Source of the DNA: DASYPQ01 sp036006425
GTDB taxonomy: Bacteria > Planctomycetota > UBA1135 > GCA-002686595
Assembly (NCBI GenBank): GCA_036006425.1
Contig: DASYPQ010000022.1
Coordinates: forward strand, 310,001-374,000
DNA: 64,000 bases
Direction of reading: 5' to 3'
The translations under genes were made by a program, and so were the position numbers. How positions within the stretch are numbered: the first letter of the stretch is position 1; the number at the start of each line of letters is the position of its first letter. This document shows, one piece after another, positions 49,951 to 58,076 of the stretch. The notes under the pieces are model-generated. The model saw only the letters and a list, made by a program, of their open reading frames with translations, was not told the origin of the DNA and searched no databases.

Positions 49951-51021
49951 GTGGAGAGGCGAACCAGGACCCGTGTCGCGTCCGTCGTCGTCTCCCTGCT
50001 CGTCGTCGTCGCCGCGCTGGAGATCGGTCTGCGCATCTACCTCTTCCGGTTCGCGGACGAGGACCGTCTGACGAAGTACGCGCGCTTCGACGATCTGCCG
50101 CCCGAGGCGTACATGTACCGCGGGCACGCCTACCTCGATTATTGCTTGAACGAGAGCTACCGGAGCCGCGACGGGCTCAACCGGCACGACCGGCTCGGCT
50201 TCCGCGGACGGGAGGTCGAGGTCGAGAAGGCTCCGGGCACGTACCGGATCGTCTGCGTCGGCGGATCGACGACGTACACGACCGAGGTCAAGGATTTCCG
50301 GCTCTCGTATCCGGACCAGCTCGAGCGCTCGCTGAAGGAGCGGCACGGGCGCGCGGACGTCGAGGTGATCAACGCCGGCGTCGGCGGCTGGAGCTCCTAC
50401 GAGTGCCTGATCGACGTCGAATTGCGCCTCCTCGCGCTCCATCCCGATCTCCTCGTCGTGTACCACGGCATCAACGACTGCTACCCGCGCTTCGTGCCGC
50501 CGGAGATGTACCGCCGCGACAACTCCGGCCACGTGCGGCCCTGGAATCCCGACACGAGACCGTGGGAGCACAGCGTCCTCCTGCGCTGCGCGGCCGTGCG
50601 GCTCGGGATCGCCCGCCCGAACACGCTGCAGGGACTCGTGCACATCGAGTACCCGGACATCGACCTCGACGCGTGCCTGGACGCGAATCCGCCGACGTAC
50701 TTCGCGGACAACCTCGAGTCGACGATCGCCGTCGCGCACCACGCGGGCGTCCAGGTGCTGCTCGCGACGTTCGCGTTCTGCGACGCGAAGAAGCAGTACG
50801 TCTCGCTGCCCGCCTACCAGCGCGCGATCCGCGAGGCGAACGACGTGATCCGCGGCGCGGCGGCGAGGAACGACGTGCCGCTCCTCGAGTTCTCCTCCGC
50901 GATGGATCCAGATCCGCGGCTGTGGGCCGACGGCGTGCACGTGAACGCGGAGGGAGCTCGCGTCATGGCGGACCTCTTCGCCGACGCGATCGCCAAACTC
51001 GTCCAGGTCGCGCGGAAGTGA
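49951..51021 (+). CDS. Membrane-anchored SGNH/GDSL hydrolase
   Basis: A 356-residue protein with one N-terminal membrane segment (VASVVVSLLVVVAALEIG) and a complete SGNH domain. VCVGGSTTYTTE contains the nucleophile Ser, NAGVGGWSSY the Gly block, YHGINDCYPR the Asn block, and WADGVHVNAEGARVMA the Asp-x-x-His pair. It probably acts outside the membrane on esters of glycans or lipids. It starts with GTG from a symmetrical promoter shared with the ABC exporter and ends two bases before the stop of the TMTC-like gene. Confidence 0.85.
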   Translation: MERRTRTRVASVVVSLLVVVAALEIGLRIYLFRFADEDRLTKYARFDDLPPEAYMYRGHAYLDYCLNESYRSRDGLNRHDRLGFRGREVEVEKAPGTYRIVCVGGSTTYTTEVKDFRLSYPDQLERSLKERHGRADVEVINAGVGGWSSYECLIDVELRLLALHPDLLVVYHGINDCYPRFVPPEMYRRDNSGHVRPWNPDTRPWEHSVLLRCAAVRLGIARPNTLQGLVHIEYPDIDLDACLDANPPTYFADNLESTIAVAHHAGVQVLLATFAFCDAKKQYVSLPAYQRAIREANDVIRGAAARNDVPLLEFSSAMDPDPRLWADGVHVNAEGARVMADLFADAIAKLVQVARK

Positions 51022-51023
51022 GC

Positions 51024-52685
51024 TCAGCGGCCCGCGCGCGCCGCGCGAGCCGCCGCGAGGGCGGAGCGCGCCTGCGCGAAGTCCGGCGCGAGCTCGAGGA
51101 CGCGCTCGAAGTGGGCGATCGCCTCGTCGACGCGGCCGCGGCTCATCAGCGCGAGCCCCAGGTTGAAGTGGACCTCGTGGAGGTCCGGATCCGTCCGCAG
51201 CGCCGCCTCGAAGTGCGCGATCGCCTCGTCGGTGCGTCCCTGCGTCGCGAGCAGGAAGCCGAGCTGGTGGTGCGCCGCGGCGTGCCTAGCATCGAGCCTC
51301 AGCGCGTTCTCGAGCGCCGCGCGCGCTTCCTCGGGGTGCCCCGTGAGCAGGTAGACGCGGCCGAGGTTGCTCCACCACAGCGGGTAATCCGGCTGGAGCC
51401 GGAGCGCTTCGCGGTAGTCGGCGATCGCTTCGTCGTACCGCGCGTCGTGGAGGTTCACGTTGCCGAGAATGCCGTGACCGAGGTGGTTCTCGGGCATCAC
51501 CGCGACGAGGTGGCCGAACAGCGCGCGGTCGTCCTTCCAAAGGCCGACCTGCCGCCAAGTGAGCGCCGCGAACGCGACCCCGGCGACGATCAGCAGCGCC
51601 GCGCCCGCGCGCTTCGCGAGCTCCGCGACGCCGAAGCCGACGGCGATCGCGAGACCGATCATCGGCACGTACGTGTACCGGTCGGCCATCGCCTGCGGTC
51701 CGACCTGCACGAGCCCGATCACGGGGACGAGCGTGCCGAGGAACCAGAACCATCCGACGGCGAGCCACGGCCGGGACTTCCGCTGGATCCACGCGAACGC
51801 GGTCACCGCGGCGAGCAGGAGAGCCGATCCGACGACCGTCCAGGCCGCGTATCCCGCGGACGGATACGGGTAGTGGACGAGGAGGCGCACGGGGACGACG
51901 GCCTTCTCGAGGTACGCGACGCAGGCGACGAGCGCGTTCTCTGCGCGCAGCCCGACGGCGACCTGTTCCCCGAGCGCCATCGCGCCGCCCGCGTGCTGGA
52001 CGAGGAACGTGACGACGCTCGACGCGGCGGCGAGCAGGAACAGCGGAAGCTTCTCGCGCACGAGCCACGGCGCTCCCGCGCGCGCGAGAGGCCAGAGATC
52101 GAGCAGCAGCAGCGTGAACGGCAGCGTCACGAGCATCGGCTTCGAAAGGAGACCGAGCATGTAGAGCGCGAGCACCGCCGCGTACCTCCCCGCCGTCCGC
52201 CGCTCCACCCAGCTCACGTACGCCTGCGTCGTCAGGATCCAGAAGAACGCCGACAGGACGTCCTTGCGCTCGGCCGCCCACGCGACCGATTCGACGTGCA
52301 AGGGATGCAGGCCGAAGACGACGGCGACGAAGGCACTCGGGCCGACTTCTCGCGTCGTCCGCACGAGCAGGCGGAACAGCAGCACGGTGCTCGCGACGTG
52401 CAGCGCGAGGCTCGTCAGGTGGTGACCCGCGGGCTGCATCCCGTACAGCTCGACGTCGAGCATGTGCGAGATCCACGTCAACGGATGCCAGTTCGCGGCG
52501 TGGCCCGTCGTGAACGCCCATTCGATGCCGCGCGCGGTCAGCCCGGCCTTCACCATCGGATTCCACGTCACGTAGGTGCCGTCGTCGAGGTCGACGAAGC
52601 CGTTCGTGGCGACGCGCGCGTAGGCGAGGATCGTCAACGCGGCGAGCGCGGCCCCGACGAGTGCCCTCGACGCGCGTTCGGTCAT
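51024..52685 (-). CDS. TMTC-like membrane protein with C-terminal TPR repeats (copy 1)
   Basis: A 553-residue protein: about 10-12 membrane segments (1-375) then at least four TPR units (about 395-540), for example YDEAIADYREALRLQPDYP and TDEAIAHFEAALRTDPDLH. The first loop has VDLDDGTYVTWNP, the acidic DD motif of GT-C enzymes of the TMTC type. Relatives O-mannosylate proteins in eukaryotes; bacterial roles are little known. It follows its paralogue with an ATGA overlap. The membrane halves of the two paralogues are nearly identical in long stretches while their TPR parts have diverged. Confidence 0.8.
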   Translation of the reverse strand: MTERASRALVGAALAALTILAYARVATNGFVDLDDGTYVTWNPMVKAGLTARGIEWAFTTGHAANWHPLTWISHMLDVELYGMQPAGHHLTSLALHVASTVLLFRLLVRTTREVGPSAFVAVVFGLHPLHVESVAWAAERKDVLSAFFWILTTQAYVSWVERRTAGRYAAVLALYMLGLLSKPMLVTLPFTLLLLDLWPLARAGAPWLVREKLPLFLLAAASSVVTFLVQHAGGAMALGEQVAVGLRAENALVACVAYLEKAVVPVRLLVHYPYPSAGYAAWTVVGSALLLAAVTAFAWIQRKSRPWLAVGWFWFLGTLVPVIGLVQVGPQAMADRYTYVPMIGLAIAVGFGVAELAKRAGAALLIVAGVAFAALTWRQVGLWKDDRALFGHLVAVMPENHLGHGILGNVNLHDARYDEAIADYREALRLQPDYPLWWSNLGRVYLLTGHPEEARAALENALRLDARHAAAHHQLGFLLATQGRTDEAIAHFEAALRTDPDLHEVHFNLGLALMSRGRVDEAIAHFERVLELAPDFAQARSALAAARAARAGR

Positions 52686-54394
52686 GGCCTGGAGCGTACC
52701 GCGGCGTCGAGCTTCCGCTGAACGTCGCGATCACCGGGTCGGAGCTCGAGCGCCTTCGTGAAGTGCGCGATCGCCTCGGCGCGGCGGCCGACGAGCATCA
52801 AGGCACTCCCGAGGTTCAGGTGCGCGTCGACGAGGTCCGGGTTCGACTGCAGCGCGGCCTCGAAGTGCGCGATCGCCGCGTCGAGATGGCCTTGCGCCGC
52901 GAGGAGCCGGCCGAGGTTGTGGTGCGCCTCCGGGAGCGCGGGCGACCAGCGCAACGCGGTCTCGTACTTCTCGATCGCTTCCGCGGGACGGCCCGTCAGC
53001 TCGAGGACCATACCCTCGTTGCAGTGGGCCTGCGCGTAGCTCGGGCGCAGGCGCAGCGCCTCCTCGTACTGCGCCATCGCCTCGTCGAGACGGTGCTCGC
53101 GCAGGTGCACGCTCCCCAGGATCCCGTGCGCGAGGTAGTTCGTGGGGAGCACCGCCGCGACGTGCTCGAAGAGCGTCCGGTCGTCCTTCCAGTACCCGAC
53201 CTGCCGCCAGGTCGCCGCCGTCCATGCGACGGCGACGACGACGAGCGCCACGGCACCCGCGCGCTTCGCGAATTCCGCGACGCCGAAGCCGACGGCGATC
53301 GCGAGGCCGATCATCGGCACGTACACGTACCGATCGGCCATCGCCTGCGAGCCGACCTGGACGAGCCCGATCACCGGGACGAGCGTGCCGAGGAACCAGA
53401 GCCATCCGACGGCGAGCCAGGGACGGGTCGTCCACTGCTTCCACGCGAGCACGGTCGCGGCGAGGAGCACGCACGTCGCGCCCGCCACCTGCCAGAAGGG
53501 ATACGAGTCGATCGGGTGCGGGTAGTACACCGCGAGAGCCGTCGGCACCAGCGCCTTCCAGAGGTACGCGACGTACGCGACGAGCGCGTTCTCGAGCCGC
53601 AGCACGAACGGGACGACGTCGGTGAGCGCCATCGCGCCCGCCGCGCGCTGGACGAGGAACGTGACGACGCTCGACGCGGCGGCGAGCAGGAACAGCGGGA
53701 TCTTCTCGCGCACGAGCCACGGCGCTCCCGCGCGCGCGAGTGGCCACGCGTCCAGCAGGAGCAGCGTGAACGGCAGCGTCACGAGCATCGGCTTCGAGAG
53801 GAGACCGAGCACGTAGAACGCGAGCACGGCCGCGTACCTCCCCGCTGTCCGCCGCTCCACCCAGCTCACGTACGCCTGCGTCGTCAGGATCCAGAAGAAC
53901 GCCGACAGGACGTCCTTGCGCTCCGCGGCCCACGCGACGGACTCGACGTGCAAGGGATGCAGGCCGAAGACGACGGCGACGAAGGCGCTCGGCCCGATCG
54001 ACTGCGTCGTCCGCACGAGCAGGCGGAAGAGCAGCACCGTGCTCGCGACGTGCAGCGCGAGGCTCGTCAGGTGATGGCCCGCGGGACGCATCCCGTACAG
54101 CTCGACGTCGAGCATGTGCGAGATCCACGTCAACGGATGCCAGTTCGCCGAGTGACCCGTCGTGAACGCCCACACGATCCCGCGCCAGGTCAATCCCGCT
54201 TGCACGTGCGGGCTCTGCGTCAAGTAGTCGTTGTCGTCGAGGTTGATGAACCCGTTGCCGACGACGCGCGCGTACGCCGCGACGGTCAGGACCGCCAGCG
54301 CGATGGAGAGCGAAAGTACGGAACCAGGTTCGCTTTTTCGCGTCGCGCCGCGCGCGGCGCGAGAAAACGAACCTGGTTCCGTACTTTCCTTCAC
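52682..54394 (-). CDS. TMTC-like membrane protein with C-terminal TPR repeats (copy 2)
   Basis: A 570-residue paralogue of the next gene: membrane part with INLDDNDYLTQSP as the DD loop, then at least four TPR units such as LDEAMAQYEEALRLRPSYA and LDAAIAHFEAALQSNPDLV. The GTG start overlaps the stop of the CDP-alcohol gene. The first 30 residues are encoded by a long palindrome and read ESTEPGSF and later SEPGSVLS, one phrase from each arm; the homologous sequence begins only after it (SIALAVLTVAAYARVV). The original start seems to have been replaced by the inserted element. Confidence 0.8.
   Translation of the reverse strand: MKESTEPGSFSRAARGATRKSEPGSVLSLSIALAVLTVAAYARVVGNGFINLDDNDYLTQSPHVQAGLTWRGIVWAFTTGHSANWHPLTWISHMLDVELYGMRPAGHHLTSLALHVASTVLLFRLLVRTTQSIGPSAFVAVVFGLHPLHVESVAWAAERKDVLSAFFWILTTQAYVSWVERRTAGRYAAVLAFYVLGLLSKPMLVTLPFTLLLLDAWPLARAGAPWLVREKIPLFLLAAASSVVTFLVQRAAGAMALTDVVPFVLRLENALVAYVAYLWKALVPTALAVYYPHPIDSYPFWQVAGATCVLLAATVLAWKQWTTRPWLAVGWLWFLGTLVPVIGLVQVGSQAMADRYVYVPMIGLAIAVGFGVAEFAKRAGAVALVVVAVAWTAATWRQVGYWKDDRTLFEHVAAVLPTNYLAHGILGSVHLREHRLDEAMAQYEEALRLRPSYAQAHCNEGMVLELTGRPAEAIEKYETALRWSPALPEAHHNLGRLLAAQGHLDAAIAHFEAALQSNPDLVDAHLNLGSALMLVGRRAEAIAHFTKALELRPGDRDVQRKLDAAVRSRP
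54312..54388. repeat. Long palindrome inserted at the start of a glycosyltransferase gene
   Basis: The 21-base outer arms (54312-54332 and 54368-54388) are perfect complements and begin GAAAGTACGGAACCAGG. The 35-base centre contains a second, smaller palindrome around CGCGCCGCGCGCGGCGCG. The element lies within the first codons of the TMTC-like gene and ends three bases before the stop of the CDP-alcohol gene. Its structure recalls REP or mobile miniature elements; no transposase is in the window. Confidence 0.7.
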
Positions 54395-55281
54395 TTCAGC
54401 CGGAAGTGGTGCGCGCGGCGGAGCAGGCGTTGGCACTCCGCGCGGAACTGGTCCTTGCGCGCGTGGTGGATCAGTCGGTCGATGAAGTCGAGCGGCAGGG
54501 CGATCCCGTAGTAGATGACGAGAAGGGACTTCAGGTCGAGGTGGAGCCCGAACTGCTCGAACGGCGCGACCCAGATGTCGGCGATCGCGGCGGCGAGGAA
54601 GAACAGCGTGCTCAAGTCGAAGTTCGTCGCGACGGCGCGGATCGACGCCAGGAACCCGTGGAACGCGAACGGCCGCTGCTCGCCGGGGAGATCGCCGTCC
54701 TTCGCGAGCGTCGCGGCGTCGGCTCCGGCGGTCAGCTGGCTCACGAAGCGTTCCTTCGAATCGTTCGTCGACAGCAGCACGTACCTGCACACGAGCATCG
54801 ACGAGACGTCCTGCAGGAACTTCTGGAACAGCACCGCGAGGAGCGCGAAGAGACCGAACAGGAACACCGCGGGCTTGCCGGTCGTCGCCGCGGCGTAGAT
54901 CCCGAGGCACACGAAGAAGCTCGACTTCACCGCCAGGTGGAAGAGGAAGTCGTAGTAGCCCCACACGAGCTTCTCGCCCTTGTGGAACCGCGCCACCTCG
55001 CCGTCGACGCAGTCGAAGACGTAGTACAGGAACACGCACGCGAAGCCGAGCACCGCGAGCCATCCGCCGGAGAGCACGAAGAGCGAGCCCGCGACGCCGA
55101 ACACGAGCATCGAGAGCGTCGCGACCGTCGGCGAGATCCCCTGCTCGACGAAGAACTTCGTAACGAGGATCGAGACATGGTCGCCGACGACCACGCCGGC
55201 GACGTCGTTGTACTGCCGGACTGGTTGCTGGACCCTCTGCCTGAGCTCCGCGATCGTCACCATGTCGCGTGAGGATTGCAT
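54391..55281 (-). CDS. CDP-alcohol phosphatidyltransferase-family membrane protein
   Basis: A 296-residue protein with about six membrane segments. The motif region is DCVDGEVARFHKGEKLVWGY followed by YDFLFH. Relative to the family consensus D-G-x2-A-R-x8-G-x3-D-x3-D, the first Asp, Gly, Ala-Arg and third Asp are kept, but Gly is replaced by Trp (with Gly next to it) and the last Asp, normally the catalytic base, by His. It may transfer an alcohol phosphate to an unusual acceptor or be altered in activity. It lies between the flippase and the TMTC-like genes, so a glycan or phosphopolyol role is likely. Confidence 0.75.
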   Translation of the reverse strand: MQSSRDMVTIAELRQRVQQPVRQYNDVAGVVVGDHVSILVTKFFVEQGISPTVATLSMLVFGVAGSLFVLSGGWLAVLGFACVFLYYVFDCVDGEVARFHKGEKLVWGYYDFLFHLAVKSSFFVCLGIYAAATTGKPAVFLFGLFALLAVLFQKFLQDVSSMLVCRYVLLSTNDSKERFVSQLTAGADAATLAKDGDLPGEQRPFAFHGFLASIRAVATNFDLSTLFFLAAAIADIWVAPFEQFGLHLDLKSLLVIYYGIALPLDFIDRLIHHARKDQFRAECQRLLRRAHHFRLK

Positions 55282-55315
55282 CCGCCGCCGGAGCTTCCCG
55301 CAAGGGCGGCGACGA

Positions 55316-56791
55316 TCAACGTCGTCGGATCGCGCTCGCGATCGTGCGCACGACCGACGCGAGCTCGGCCTTTTCCTCCGCGCGCAGGTAGCCGCTGGTC
55401 CAGAGGAGCGCCGGGAGGACGAGGACGAGGCCCAGGCGCGCGGCGAGTCCGCCCGGGGTCGCCGCCGCGGGAACCTGCGCGCTCGCGAAGTACAAGGCGA
55501 CGCCCGCGGCGACCGGGAGCAGGACGCGGAAGACCTCGTAGCCCGCGTGCATCGCGCGCTCGGCGAGCACCCAGGTCGCGAGCGCGAGCGCGCCGAAGGT
55601 CGCTAGCGTCGCCCACGCCGAGCCCATGTACCCCATCGAGGGCACGAGGACCCGGTTCAGCGCGAGGTTCAACGCCGCGGCTCCGGCGACGAGCCACGAG
55701 ATCGAGGCGGTTCGCTCGCGGACGTACAGGCCCGTGCTCGCGATCTGGTAGATCGCCCACGCGACGTAGCCGGCGACGATCAGCGGCATCGCCCGGTGCG
55801 ACTCGAAGAACTCCGGCGCGGCCATGATCCGCACGATCTCCGGGCTGAAGACGGCGAGGGCGAGCGAGGCGCAGCACATGAGCGCCGTGAAGTACTTCAT
55901 CACCGCGCGACAGATCGCGCGCGCGGCCTCCGGATCCTTCACGCCGAAGATGTAGGGGAACCAGACGAGGCCGAACGCCTCGAGGAACACCGCGTTCGCG
56001 ATCGAGCCGAGCTTGTACGCGATCGAGTACTGTCCGACCGCACCGAGCCCGCGGTACGTCTCGACGAACCACCGGTCGGCCTGGTGCAACGCGAACATCG
56101 GGATGCCGCCGAGGATCAGCGGATAGGAGTAGCGCAGGAGCCGCTTCGCGGTCGGCCACGAGAAATGGAGGCCGAGGCGACGCGCGATCCACACGAGCAT
56201 GCCGGCCGCGATCACGGCCTCGCCGCCGAGGACGCTGTAGAGGACGCCCATGAAGGTGAGGCCGAGGCCCGCGAGGAGCCACACCTTGAGACCGACCTCG
56301 AAGACGGTCTTCAGCGTCGTGAGGACGCCGTACGCGACGGAACGCTCCAGGATCTGGAGCCACCGGAGCCCGACTTGCCCGAGCGTCTGGAGCATCAGGA
56401 TCGCGGCGACGGCGACGAGGGCGTTGCCGTACTGGCTCGATCCGAAGAGCAGCGCCGCGCCGCGCTCGCGGAAGACGATCGCGGCGAGCAGCGCCGTCCC
56501 CGTCGACGCCGCGAGGAGCCAGAGGCACGTCGTGACCACCTTCCCGCGCTCCGCCTCGGCCTCGTACTCCGGGTAGAAACGCGTCATCCCGTACAGGAGA
56601 TTGATCCCGAGGAGCTGCGCCGCGAACGCGATCGTCGTCGCCGACATCTCGACGACGCCGTAGTTCGCTGTCGTGGCGATGTACGCCGTGACGAACGGGA
56701 TCAGCAGGAAGCCGAGGGCCTTCTGCGCGAGAGGCCCGAGCGCGTAGATCGCGGAGTGCTTCGTCAGCCGATGGAGCGCGTCGGAGATCAC
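55316..56791 (-). CDS. Polysaccharide flippase-like protein (MOP/Wzx superfamily)
   Basis: A 491-residue polytopic protein with about 14 membrane segments. The N-terminus (HSAIYALGPLAQKALGFLLI) and GIPMFALHQADRWFVETYRG resemble Wzx/RfbX-type flippases of lipid-linked glycans. It would move an undecaprenyl-linked unit to the outer face, matching the external GT-C enzymes encoded downstream. The GTG start comes ten bases after the stop of the queuosine transporter gene, so the whole run from 57503 to 51024 may be one transcript. Confidence 0.8.
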   Translation of the reverse strand: MISDALHRLTKHSAIYALGPLAQKALGFLLIPFVTAYIATTANYGVVEMSATTIAFAAQLLGINLLYGMTRFYPEYEAEAERGKVVTTCLWLLAASTGTALLAAIVFRERGAALLFGSSQYGNALVAVAAILMLQTLGQVGLRWLQILERSVAYGVLTTLKTVFEVGLKVWLLAGLGLTFMGVLYSVLGGEAVIAAGMLVWIARRLGLHFSWPTAKRLLRYSYPLILGGIPMFALHQADRWFVETYRGLGAVGQYSIAYKLGSIANAVFLEAFGLVWFPYIFGVKDPEAARAICRAVMKYFTALMCCASLALAVFSPEIVRIMAAPEFFESHRAMPLIVAGYVAWAIYQIASTGLYVRERTASISWLVAGAAALNLALNRVLVPSMGYMGSAWATLATFGALALATWVLAERAMHAGYEVFRVLLPVAAGVALYFASAQVPAAATPGGLAARLGLVLVLPALLWTSGYLRAEEKAELASVVRTIASAIRRR

Positions 56792-56801
56792 GAGCGGCGG
56801 A

Positions 56802-57503
56802 TCAGTCCTCGAGCGAGAACGGCGTGAAGTCCGTCTCGCGGTCGTAGAAGTCCTCGTTCTCGGCCTTCTTCAGGAACGCGACGACCCTGTACGTTATCGG
56901 CGTGCAGATCGCTTCGACCGAGATCTTGAAGCCCCAATTGAAGGCGACGACGCCGACGAGCGTCCTCGTCTCCCAGACGCCGAAGAACGCGAGCGGATAG
57001 AAGATCAGGCTGTCGACGGCCTGGCCCGCGATCGTCGAGCCGATCGTGCGCATCCAGAGGAAGCGGCCCGCGGTCCAGACCTTCATCCGCGCGAGCACGT
57101 AGGAGTTCACGAAATCGCCGGCCCAGAACGCCAGGATCGAGCCGAGGACGATGCGCCACGTGCTGCCGAAGACCTCCTGGATCGCCGGCTGGATGATCTT
57201 GTTGTACGGCTCGCTCTCGGCGGGCGGCATCCGGATCACGATCTGGCTCATGATCGTCGCGAAGATCATCGCGCCGAAACCGGCCCAGATCACCTTGCGC
57301 GCGCGCGCGTAGCCGTACACCTCGGTGAGGACGTCGCCGAAGATGTAGGCGATCGGGAAGAAGATGTTGCCGGCGCCGAACACGCGCTGACCGAGGATCG
57401 GGAACGGGAGGGCGCACGTCTTCGCCGGCCCGATCAGGTTCGAGCAGAGGAGCACCGTGACGAACGCCGCCATCACGAGGTCGTAGTAGCGGTAGGAGCG
57501 CAT
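56802..57503 (-). CDS. Queuosine precursor transporter (YhhQ/VUT family)
   Basis: A 233-residue membrane protein with six segments of the VUT family. LCSNLIGPAK, PIAYIFGDVLTEVYGYARARKVIW and the late GQAVDSLIFYPLAFFG are family-like. It imports queuine-type 7-deazaguanine precursors for the Q modification of tRNA; no queuosine biosynthesis gene is in the window. The ATG lies two bases from the left arm of a long inverted repeat. No ribosome binding site is visible. Confidence 0.88.
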   Translation of the reverse strand: MRSYRYYDLVMAAFVTVLLCSNLIGPAKTCALPFPILGQRVFGAGNIFFPIAYIFGDVLTEVYGYARARKVIWAGFGAMIFATIMSQIVIRMPPAESEPYNKIIQPAIQEVFGSTWRIVLGSILAFWAGDFVNSYVLARMKVWTAGRFLWMRTIGSTIAGQAVDSLIFYPLAFFGVWETRTLVGVVAFNWGFKISVEAICTPITYRVVAFLKKAENEDFYDRETDFTPFSLED

Positions 57504-57505
57504 TC

Positions 57506-57594
57506 GGTGCCGCGACAGTCTGTCACAGGCGCGCCGCGGGACGAAGCGCGAGGTTGCGAACGGGCTCGATCCTGTGACAAACTGTCGCGGCACC
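57506..57594. repeat. 24-base inverted repeat between two divergent starts
   Basis: The arms at 57506-57529 and 57571-57594 match in 23 of 24 positions and begin GGTGCCGCGACAG; each ends two bases from one of the two divergent ATG codons (57503 and 57597). The 41-base centre has no clear promoter. A third, less exact copy of one arm occurs at 60744-60766. It may be an operator pair or a dispersed palindromic element. Confidence 0.6.
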
Positions 57595-57596
57595 GC

Positions 57597-58076
57597 ATGA
57601 CCGTCCTCGAGCACATGAAGGGGATGAGCCCGGAGCGCTTCTGCGCGCTGTACCGGAGCCTCGAGCACCAGGGATTCGGCCCGCTCGACGCGGACGTCGC
57701 GCGATCGCTGCGGTTCCGGCCCCAGGCGATCCGCAAGCTGCCGATGGAGCAGCGCGCGAAGCGCGCGCGGATGATCATCGAGTCGACGAAGAACGCGAAC
57801 CTCGCGTACGAGATCGTCGGCGGGTACCTGATGAAGACCAGGAAGGACCTCGTCGTCGGTTTCCTCGACGCGACGGGCGTCAAGCACGAGAACGGGATGA
57901 TCGAGGACATCGAGGGCGTGAAGCCAGAGCCCGCGAAGATCGCGGAGGCCGTCGCAGAGCTCGACAAGAAGTTCCCGGCCGACGACGTGACGCTGTACCT
58001 CGTGCTGTGCGCGGAGCAGTGGCCCGACGAAAAGGCTTTCGGGAAGCTGCTCGCGGGCCGCGTCCAGGCGACATGA
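57597..58076 (+). CDS. Conserved-looking hypothetical protein
   Basis: A 159-residue, mostly helical, soluble protein with no recognised domain. The N-terminal half is basic (KLPMEQRAKRARMIIES), and the C-terminal half is more acidic (AELDKKFPADDVTLYLVL). Coding style matches its neighbours and its stop overlaps the start of the hydrolase gene (ATGA), which supports a real gene. The start lies two bases from the right arm of the inverted repeat. It might cooperate with the exported hydrolase, but nothing shows how. Confidence 0.6.
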   Translation: MTVLEHMKGMSPERFCALYRSLEHQGFGPLDADVARSLRFRPQAIRKLPMEQRAKRARMIIESTKNANLAYEIVGGYLMKTRKDLVVGFLDATGVKHENGMIEDIEGVKPEPAKIAEAVAELDKKFPADDVTLYLVLCAEQWPDEKAFGKLLAGRVQAT

